From an archaeon (GTDB taxonomy: Archaea > Altiarchaeota > Altiarchaeia > IMC4 > QMZM01): a stretch of DNA of 5,693 nucleotides. The notes beneath the pieces were generated by a model that saw only the letters and a program-made list of their open reading frames with translations, had not been told where the DNA came from and did not search any database. The position numbers and the translations under genes are program-made. Below, piece after piece: positions 1 to 5,187 of this stretch. The DNA lies in contig JAOZNG010000085.1 of NCBI GenBank assembly GCA_029933895.1, positions 1 to 5,693 of the forward strand, read 5' to 3'. Every line of letters begins with the position of its first letter. Within the stretch, counting starts at the first letter, position 1.

Positions 1-43
1 TTGGGACCCTTATTTTTGGCATTTCTTCATAACTTCGATACAT
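1..43 (-). CDS. Possible start of a further gene of the left cassette (partial)
   Basis: Reading leftward from 43, an ATG opens a frame that stays open to the window edge, giving MYRSYEEMPKIRVP. An in-frame TAA lies two codons upstream, so the gene could not start earlier. A GAGGAT sequence sits 10 bases upstream of the ATG, and an AT-rich TATA-like stretch lies around 71-83. It follows the DUF58 gene on the same strand after 63 bases, where MoxR/DUF58 clusters often carry another membrane or vWA gene. Fourteen residues are too few to recognise a family. A short plus-strand frame across the same bases is the competing reading. Confidence 0.3.
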   Translation of the reverse strand, partial: MYRSYEEMPKIRVP

Positions 44-106
44 TTTTTAAAGAATCCTCATCCACTCAGGTATATGATATAAGATATTACATTAAAACTT
101 AAAGAA

Positions 107-991
107 TCAAAGGGCTTTAACTTTCCTGCCCTCGATAACCTGGATAAAGGAATCAAACAATGCCTTATCAGAGGTCACGGAATAGAAGTCCACGCCAGCA
201 TCCCTGCAAACCTCCTGAAGGTTGTAGATGTGATTTTTTATCTTCCTGGAGTAATCCTCCTTGAAGCCAGGGCTGAGGTATGTTCTCTCCAGATCCGAGC
301 TCTCCATATCCTCAAAGTTCACGTCCTCTCTCCACTTAAGGTTAATCTCACCTGGGTCCAGAACCTGCATCAGGATAGCCTCCTTCGAGTATTTAGCAAC
401 CCTGAAGACAGCATGCTCAAGGGATTCAATCGGCTCGATGAAGTCCGATAGAACTATTACAAAGGAGCGGGATTTTATCATCTTCGTGTATTCATCAACA
501 GACCTCCTGAGGTCTGTTTCCCCCTCCTGGCTTGACTTGTCCATCAAATCAATAAGCCTGAAGAAGTGTTTCTTACCCTTCTTGGGCTGTATAACCTCCC
601 TTATGCTGCTGGAGAACATAGCGGAACCGAATTTCTCGTATTTTTTGACCGACAGGAAGGCAAATCCTGCTGCAAGATTAGCTGCGTAGTCGAATTTCCT
701 CATCCCATCCACGGAGAAATCCATGCTGGAGCTGGAGTCCACCAGTATATGTGTTGTTAAATCCTTCTCCTCCTCGAAACGCCTGATGTAGAGCCTCTCT
801 GTCCTGCCATAGAGGCGCCAGTCTATGGCCCTGAAGTCATCCCCTGGATAATACTGCCTGTGGTCAGATACCTCAATGCCCTTCCCTGTTCGAATAGACC
901 TCTTGCTTCCCACGTTAATGTTAGAAACCCTCCTCCTGGCTATCAATTCCAGGTTACCCAGCTGGTTCAGGAAATCCGGGTCAACAACCAC
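107..991 (-). CDS. DUF58 family protein with vWA-like fold, MoxR partner
   Basis: This is a soluble DUF58 protein of 294 residues, the short form without the N-terminal membrane helices found in longer relatives. Residues 31-72 hold the DUF58 signature: TGKGIEVSDHRQYYPGDD followed by RAIDWR and RLYIRRF. A von Willebrand A-like domain follows with an apparently complete MIDAS metal site: D85-x-S87-x-S89 after the HILV strand, T159 in the GETD loop, and D183 in VLSDF. DUF58 genes usually sit beside MoxR ATPases, and the pair is thought to act as a chaperone or metal-dependent assembly machine; the client here is unknown. The start is GTG at 991-989. Its first G is the last base of the moxR stop TAG, so the two genes share one base and are probably translationally coupled. 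A good Shine-Dalgarno sequence (GAGGTG) lies 5 bases upstream inside moxR. Confidence 0.93.
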   Translation of the reverse strand: MVVDPDFLNQLGNLELIARRRVSNINVGSKRSIRTGKGIEVSDHRQYYPGDDFRAIDWRLYGRTERLYIRRFEEEKDLTTHILVDSSSSMDFSVDGMRKFDYAANLAAGFAFLSVKKYEKFGSAMFSSSIREVIQPKKGKKHFFRLIDLMDKSSQEGETDLRRSVDEYTKMIKSRSFVIVLSDFIEPIESLEHAVFRVAKYSKEAILMQVLDPGEINLKWREDVNFEDMESSDLERTYLSPGFKEDYSRKIKNHIYNLQEVCRDAGVDFYSVTSDKALFDSFIQVIEGRKVKAL

Positions 992-2022
992 TAACCCACC
1001 TCTTCCAGTATTTTTTTTATCACGTGATCTGTTGTAACGCCCTTTCTCTCGGATTCAAAGTTGGGAATAATTCTGTGCCTCAGCACGGGATAAGCCATCT
1101 TCTCTATATCCTCCCTGCTGACATAGCTTCTGCCCCTTACCAGGGCTCTGGCCTTCGACGCCAGAACCAGTCCTATGGACGCCCTGGGTGATGCCCCGTA
1201 GTCCAGGTATTCCCTGGCTATTCCATCGTTTTCAGGTCTTGTCTTGGTTACTATATCCAGGACATACTCCCTGTTTTCCTGGGAGATGGGAACCTTCCGC
1301 GTGAGGCGTTGGATATTAAGGAACTCGTTCCTGTGTATCAGCTGTTCCACATCATGTCTCTCCTCTCCGGTGAATAGTTCTATTATCCTGCCTTCATCCC
1401 CCTTCTGGGGGTAGGTTATTCTAATCTTCAGCAGAAACCTGTCCAGCTGCGCCTCCGGCAGAGGATAGGTGCCCTCCATCTCTATGGGGTTCTGTGTTGC
1501 GAGAACAAAGAACGGCGAATCAAGTTTATGTGTTTTGTTACCCACCGATACCTGCCTCTCCTGCATGGCCTCCAGAAGAGCTGACTGCGTCTTGGGTGTC
1601 GCCCTGTTTATCTCATCAGCCAGCAATATGTTGGTGAAAACAGGACCCTTCTCGAACTTGAATCTTTTCCTGCCACCTTCCTCCTCCACGATATACGTGC
1701 CGGTTATATCCGAGGGCATTAAGTCAGGGGTGCACTGTATCCTCTTAAAGTCGAGGTCAAGTATCTGCGAGAGAGTGCTTACGGTAAAGGTCTTACCCAG
1801 CCCCGGGTAACCCTCCAGGAGCGCATGGTTTTTCGAGAAAATAGACACCAGAATCTCTTCAATAACCTCATCCTGCCCGATAACAATCTTTCCCATCTCG
1901 GAGACTATTGCCTTGTATAGATCCTCTATCTTGGGGTAAATCATCTCCAGGTCTCTTTCCTTGATCTTCTCCTTCCCCTTTATTATCTCTATCTCCTTCC
2001 AGAGGCTTCCTCCTGTTTTCAT
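991..2022 (-). CDS. MoxR-family AAA+ ATPase
   Basis: This 343-residue AAA+ ATPase of the MoxR class is thought to remodel or activate partner proteins, often together with vWA or DUF58 proteins, using ATP hydrolysis. All key motifs are visible: Walker A GYPGLGKT at 71-78, Walker B LLADEINR at 133-140 with D136-E137, sensor 1 in ATQNP (N178), the LDRF element at 193-196, and the sensor 2 arginine in GASPRAS (R280). The C-terminal lid domain (about 245-343) is complete. The first ~27 residues are charged and extend beyond the usual MoxR N-terminus, so M27 is a possible alternative start. The ATG at 2022 has no Shine-Dalgarno sequence but does have a TATA-like box at the distance expected for a leaderless transcript. 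The stop codon overlaps the DUF58 start by one base. Confidence 0.95.
   Translation of the reverse strand: MKTGGSLWKEIEIIKGKEKIKERDLEMIYPKIEDLYKAIVSEMGKIVIGQDEVIEEILVSIFSKNHALLEGYPGLGKTFTVSTLSQILDLDFKRIQCTPDLMPSDITGTYIVEEEGGRKRFKFEKGPVFTNILLADEINRATPKTQSALLEAMQERQVSVGNKTHKLDSPFFVLATQNPIEMEGTYPLPEAQLDRFLLKIRITYPQKGDEGRIIELFTGEERHDVEQLIHRNEFLNIQRLTRKVPISQENREYVLDIVTKTRPENDGIAREYLDYGASPRASIGLVLASKARALVRGRSYVSREDIEKMAYPVLRHRIIPNFESERKGVTTDHVIKKILEEVG
997..1002 (-). promoter_or_regulatory. Ribosome binding site of the DUF58 gene
   Basis: On the minus strand the sequence is GAGGTG, then 5 bases, then GTG at 991. It lies within the last codons of moxR. This supports the GTG start that overlaps the moxR stop codon, and no in-frame ATG competes nearby. 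Confidence 0.65.
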
Positions 2023-2041
2023 GGTTTAATCTTATATCCGA

Positions 2042-2056
2042 CTTAAACTATATTAA
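2042..2056 (-). promoter_or_regulatory. Possible internal promoter for moxR-DUF58
   Basis: The 30-base gap upstream of moxR reads TTAATATAGTTTAAG on the minus strand, centred about 27 bases before the ATG at 2022. This is where an archaeal TATA box would sit if transcription began at or next to the start codon. The bases before the ATG (ATTAAACC) contain no Shine-Dalgarno match, which fits a leaderless message. It would let moxR and DUF58 be expressed separately from the two membrane-protein genes. The assignment rests only on sequence and spacing; AT-rich gaps produce such matches by chance. Confidence 0.4.
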
Positions 2057-3003
2057 TGTCCTGAAACCTCCTGCTGCATGGCCTCAAAGTATCTCTTTAT
2101 GAACTCTTTATACTCTACAGGGTCCTGGTCCGGCATCCCGCTGGCTTCTCCCTCTAAATCCTTCTCTGGGATCTCCCACCTCCCTGTTTCGTCATTAACG
2201 TCCCTTAGCTCTATGTTTCCACCGTATTCCGGATGGAGTTTCATCTCCACGCTCCGGCCCTCGATTGACGCAGTAGAGGGGTCACCGAAGATATCCTCGT
2301 CTGCTGCGGAGCCTGCACCCCCGCCAGAGTCAGGTATCTCTCCTTCATCAAAGCCTGGAAGCAGACCACCATGTGAGGAGCCGATGTCCTGTCTATCCAG
2401 CGTGTCCTCGTATCTGTCATCAGCCAGGTAATCTTTTTTTTCTCCCGCGCCAGAGAGGCCCTCCCTCAAATCAAACCCAGTTAAGTCCTCTATCCCCTCA
2501 ATCAGGTGGTTGATTTCTTTGTTATCCAGCAGTGAGTTAATTGACGAGGCATCAAAGCCCGTAAAGTTCAGAGTCAACAGGATAAATGATAAAAAAACAG
2601 CCGAGACTGTTTTAAACACAAGCTCGTTGCTGTCTATCAGGGATGATACACCTGTCCTGTCTATTATTCTGGAGACCTCCCTGCTCAGGGACAACAAAAC
2701 AATATTCCTCCCCCTTTCCTTCCTGTTATCGTAGGCTGTCTTAATCTGTTCCCTTATCTCAGGGTTATTTAATGAAATCCGCTCCACAAGGGCTCTCTCG
2801 CTTTCAGCACTCGAGATAAAGAATTCATAGACCATGTAGACGAGGGCTGGAGCTAAGGCAAGCAGCGTATTGGATTCCATAAATGCTAGGATTATGGCAG
2901 ACAGAAGGAATACTATCACGGCATTCATCAAGGCGACGAAAAGCCGAATCCTCCAGTGTTCTCTTCTGGTATCCTTGATTTTCCTTATCAACACAGCCTT
3001 CAT
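2053..3003 (-). CDS. Uncharacterised membrane protein with acidic C-terminal tail, MoxR/DUF58-associated
   Basis: I do not recognise a characterised family for this 316-residue protein. It has a basic N-terminus (1-20) and three predicted membrane helices at about 21-42, 46-63 and 128-149. A charged, Arg/Lys-containing loop (64-127) separates helices two and three. By the positive-inside rule the loop is cytoplasmic and the tail (150-316) faces outward. The tail is strongly acidic, with a Gly/Ser-rich low-complexity stretch around 209-235. It ends in a conserved-looking amphipathic piece, PVEYKEFIKRYFEAM (295-309). Similar EYr-x-x-I-x-x-YF endings occur in membrane proteins encoded in bacterial and archaeal MoxR clusters (from memory, not searched). 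Its ATG overlaps the stop of the upstream coiled-coil gene in an ATGA arrangement, with a weak GGAG three bases before it. It is probably the membrane partner or client of MoxR/DUF58. Confidence 0.8.
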   Translation of the reverse strand: MKAVLIRKIKDTRREHWRIRLFVALMNAVIVFLLSAIILAFMESNTLLALAPALVYMVYEFFISSAESERALVERISLNNPEIREQIKTAYDNRKERGRNIVLLSLSREVSRIIDRTGVSSLIDSNELVFKTVSAVFLSFILLTLNFTGFDASSINSLLDNKEINHLIEGIEDLTGFDLREGLSGAGEKKDYLADDRYEDTLDRQDIGSSHGGLLPGFDEGEIPDSGGGAGSAADEDIFGDPSTASIEGRSVEMKLHPEYGGNIELRDVNDETGRWEIPEKDLEGEASGMPDQDPVEYKEFIKRYFEAMQQEVSGH

Positions 3004-3725
3004 TTCTCCAGGAGGTTGTTCAGTCTTGATGTTATGGTATTGATTATTCTAAGCAGGTTTTTGCTTGCCCCGAGTTTGTCGTATACCTCATAGATGGATT
3101 CGCTGACGCTGTCTACATCACTTTCACTGCAAACCTTCTCGGCTTCTGCATCCTCCTTGATGTCATTGAGATCCTCTCTTATATCGTCGTCGATTATTGA
3201 TTCCATCTCATTAAGATTCAACAAGAGGCTGTAGGCGACTGAGCTCATATTCCCTACCTTGCCCTTGGCTGTGGATATCGTTTTTTCTGCGTCACCTAAT
3301 TCGCTCTGGAGGAGTTTCTTGTCTTTCTCGCAGACCTCAAGCTCCTTGGTTTTTTCATCCAGGTTCAGCTTATACAGGTCTCTCTTGCTTTCAGCTGAAT
3401 CCAGCCGGTTTTCAAGGGTTTCCTTCTCTCCCTTAAGGTTCTGGTAGTAGTCGCCTAGAGAGGATATCTTCTGTTTCGAGACATCCAGTTCATTTATTAT
3501 ATCAATCAGTTCCTTCTCTCTTCTATCCAGCTCCTCGCTTTTCCTCCCCACTTCAGCAATGGTTTTGTTCAGCTGACGTTCTGTTTCCCTGATTTTTCCC
3601 GTAGCCTGACTATAACTCTCGTCTAGAGACCTGTACGTCTCCTGGTAGTATAGTGTTATCCCCACCATACTGAACAAGAGGAATACCACTAAACCAAAGA
3701 GTATCAGGTTAACATCCCTCTTCAT
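3000..3725 (-). CDS. Membrane-anchored coiled-coil protein, function unknown
   Basis: This 241-residue protein has a single N-terminal hydrophobic helix (about 7-27) after a short basic start (MKRDVN). A long Glu/Lys-rich region with coiled-coil heptad character follows (about 30-155), then a smaller, probably helical, C-terminal region (160-241). The helix could be a signal anchor. The residues after it are acidic, so by the positive-inside rule the coiled coil lies outside the cytoplasm. Two N-glycosylation sequons (N53-K-T, N159-M-S) and two cysteines (C132, C199) are present, consistent with but not proving an outside location. It is the first gene of the minus-strand cassette and is translationally coupled (ATGA, 3000-3003) to the next membrane protein, so a physical complex of the two is likely. 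Coiled-coil content makes similarity searches unreliable, and I assign no function. Confidence 0.82.
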   Translation of the reverse strand: MKRDVNLILFGLVVFLLFSMVGITLYYQETYRSLDESYSQATGKIRETERQLNKTIAEVGRKSEELDRREKELIDIINELDVSKQKISSLGDYYQNLKGEKETLENRLDSAESKRDLYKLNLDEKTKELEVCEKDKKLLQSELGDAEKTISTAKGKVGNMSSVAYSLLLNLNEMESIIDDDIREDLNDIKEDAEAEKVCSESDVDSVSESIYEVYDKLGASKNLLRIINTITSRLNNLLEK

Positions 3726-3770
3726 TTTAATCCCCTCTTACTTATAGGGTATTTCATATAATTATTTACG
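3726..3770. promoter_or_regulatory. Divergent promoter region between the two operons
   Basis: Only 45 bases separate the divergent starts at 3725 (minus) and 3771 (plus), so both promoters must lie here or run into the coding sequences. For the plus gene, CTTATAGG (3741-3748) is centred about 26 bases before the ATG, and no Shine-Dalgarno sequence precedes that ATG; this fits a leaderless transcript. For the minus gene, the AT-rich stretch 3754-3767 (TAAATAATTATATG on the minus strand) is placed to give a short leader containing the GAGGGGAT site. The two promoters therefore interleave, and a regulator bound here would affect both operons. No clear operator repeat is visible. Confidence 0.5.
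3730..3737 (-). promoter_or_regulatory. Ribosome binding site of the coiled-coil gene
   Basis: The minus strand reads GAGGGGAT, four bases before the ATG at 3725. It differs at one position from GAGGTGAT, the usual complement of the archaeal 16S rRNA tail. It supports the ATG start and implies a short leader, unlike the opposite gene, which has none. Confidence 0.5.
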
Positions 3771-4583
3771 ATGGCTGTGAAACCAAAAGTAGCGGACTAC
3801 ATGACGCCTGAGGTGGATTATATAGCCGCTGATTCAACTGTGGCTGAGGCCATAGAGAAATTTATATCATCCACTCACGAGAATTTCCCTGTAGTCAGGG
3901 ATAATGAATTGATTGGCTTCCTCACCGCTAAACAGCTCCTCAAAAGCTATGATAAAAAGGACATGCGGGTGAGGGATATCCTGAAGAAGAAGAAAAAGCT
4001 GGTTGTTGCTAGACCTGAGCTGGATTTAGGTGATGCTGGCAGGATACTCTTCAGGTACGGATACAGGAAGCTTCCTGTGGTGAACGGGAACGGGATGCTG
4101 GTGGGTATCATCTCCTCCATGGATATACTGCGATCCCACATAGAGAGAGTAACTCCCGGGAAGGTTAACATGGTGAAAAACCTCCTCGAGGGCGAGTATG
4201 GTGTGCGTGTTGAGTTAGGTAAGCGTCTTGTTCCAGTTAATAAACTGCATCCAACCCAGAACAAGATTTATGCTGATGAGCTGGAGGGCAGGGAGTACGA
4301 GCTCAGGAAGGGGCTGGCGGAGCCCATAATCGTGGTGAAGAGGAAGAGCTATTTCGTCTTGGTTGACGGACACCACAGGGCGATAGCGGCTCTGAGGCAG
4401 GGTATTGATGAGCTGATGGCTCACGTCCTGGAAATGGAGCCAGAGGTGGAGTTAAGGATGGAAAAGACTGCCAGGGAGAGAAATCTTATCTCACTAAATG
4501 ATGTTGAGGTGATGGATTACGCCCAACACCCACTGGTGGAGATAACCACTAAACTCGTGGACAAAGAAAACAGAAATGTCTAA
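3771..4583 (+). CDS. CBS-domain pair fused to a ParB/sulfiredoxin-like domain
   Basis: This 270-residue protein has two CBS domains, at about 5-58 (starting VADYMTPEV) and 65-124 (ending VGIISSMDILRSH). CBS pairs usually bind adenine nucleotides or S-adenosylmethionine and sense energy or metabolite levels. A lysine run (72-76) lies just inside the second. A ParB/Srx-like domain follows (about 152-222): the VNKLHPTQ element (156-163), AEPIIVV (183-189), and the DGHHRAIAA box (199-207). The box matches ParB-like proteins and, from memory, the archaeal ADP-dependent serine kinase SerK (DGHHR). Where SerK has its catalytic Glu, this protein appears to have Gln163, so kinase activity is doubtful. 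Residues 223-270 form a charged tail. It is not a typical chromosome-partition ParB, because there is no helix-turn-helix DNA-binding region. It is the first gene of the plus-strand group, overlaps TYW3 by 8 bases, and is probably expressed from a leaderless transcript. Confidence 0.88.
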   Translation: MAVKPKVADYMTPEVDYIAADSTVAEAIEKFISSTHENFPVVRDNELIGFLTAKQLLKSYDKKDMRVRDILKKKKKLVVARPELDLGDAGRILFRYGYRKLPVVNGNGMLVGIISSMDILRSHIERVTPGKVNMVKNLLEGEYGVRVELGKRLVPVNKLHPTQNKIYADELEGREYELRKGLAEPIIVVKRKSYFVLVDGHHRAIAALRQGIDELMAHVLEMEPEVELRMEKTARERNLISLNDVEVMDYAQHPLVEITTKLVDKENRNV

Positions 4584-5157
4584 GCGTTTCGTCAACCAGA
4601 AAAGGAACGCCCTGGAGCGATACAATCAGGCCAGAAGCCGGGGGTGTGTGGACGAGGAAATAATCCCCCTCCTCGAATACATTAATTCCCTGGATGATTT
4701 CTACACCACCTCCAGCTGCTCTGGCAGGATAACGTTGTTGCTTGACCTGGGGTCTAAGAAGGAAAGCCGGTGGCTGGGTAAATGGCACAGGGAGATAACA
4801 TCTGGAGAAGTAATCGACTGCCTGCATGACATACCTCCTGAGGGGGTGGTATGGTTTAAATACGAGTCCGCCATACTTCATATCGCAGCGAAAACGATAG
4901 AGAAAGCCAAGGAAATTCTCTATATTACCAGAGAGTCAGGCTACAAGAGGGTTGGCGTCCAAGGCCTGAAAAAGGAACGCTATCTCGTTGAGGTATGCGA
5001 CACCGAAAGGGTGGACTGTCCCATAGCAGAGAAGGGATGTCTCCTGGTTGACGAGAGATACCTGAGGTACCTCACCGCTTTCTCCAACAGAAGATTCAGG
5101 AACGGCAGGGATAAGCTTTCAGGCCTGGCGTCTTCGTTGAGAAGGAATCTGAGTTAA
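4576..5157 (+). CDS. taw3: tRNA(Phe) wybutosine-synthesis methyltransferase TYW3/Taw3
   Basis: TYW3/Taw3 methylates the tricyclic wyosine-type base made from G37 of tRNA-Phe, next to the anticodon, using S-adenosylmethionine. This keeps the reading frame during decoding of Phe codons. The 193 residues carry the family motifs in order: TTSSCSGR (44-51), the W-x(2)-KWH segment (66-71), VWFKYESAILHI (92-103), RESGYKRVGV (119-128), and the C-terminal YLRYLTAFSNRRF block (162-174). Length is normal for archaeal members. The ATG lies inside the end of the preceding gene (ATGTCTAA, 8-base overlap) and has no Shine-Dalgarno sequence, so translation is likely coupled. rtcB follows after 30 bases, placing two tRNA-maturation genes together. 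TYW1 and TYW2 homologues, needed for the earlier steps, are not in the window. Confidence 0.95.
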   Translation: MSKRFVNQKRNALERYNQARSRGCVDEEIIPLLEYINSLDDFYTTSSCSGRITLLLDLGSKKESRWLGKWHREITSGEVIDCLHDIPPEGVVWFKYESAILHIAAKTIEKAKEILYITRESGYKRVGVQGLKKERYLVEVCDTERVDCPIAEKGCLLVDERYLRYLTAFSNRRFRNGRDKLSGLASSLRRNLS

Positions 5158-5181
5158 GTAGATCTAATCATTGTTTATTAA

Positions 5182-5187
5182 GGGAGG
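5182..5187 (+). promoter_or_regulatory. GGGAGG directly abutting the rtcB start
   Basis: A strong Shine-Dalgarno-like GGGAGG touches the ATG at 5188 with no spacer, closer than the usual 5-8 bases. An in-frame TAA at 5179-5181 prevents any longer protein, and the residues after the ATG line up with the RtcB N-terminus. The start therefore stands, but the site may be weak or may work differently. Confidence 0.4.

Noticed and set aside
1..102. A plus-strand frame open from the left edge to a TAA at 100-102, as the end of a convergent gene.
   Set aside because: Its 33 residues match nothing I recognise, and the bases are AT-rich and promoter-like. The minus-strand start at 43 is better supported, though neither is certain.
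85..106. A transcription terminator after the DUF58 gene.
   Set aside because: The minus strand has only short broken T runs (TTCTTT, GTTTT) and no hairpin, and a further gene may follow, so the signal is too weak to call.
261..689. A 142-codon open frame antisense to the DUF58 gene.
   Set aside because: It is the shadow of a well-supported gene. Its translation has no domain and its composition is typical of a reversed frame.
1469..1810. A 113-codon open frame antisense to moxR.
   Set aside because: It overlaps the most conserved part of the AAA+ domain (Walker A to sensor 1), has no recognisable product and no ribosome site.
3771..4583. Reading this gene as a plasmid or chromosome partition ParB.
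   Set aside because: It lacks the helix-turn-helix and dimerisation regions, has no parA neighbour or parS-like repeats, and carries CBS domains instead.
4549..4881. A 110-codon minus-strand frame covering the taw3 start.
   Set aside because: taw3 has the full motif set on the other strand, and the antisense product is Pro/Val-rich with no family likeness.
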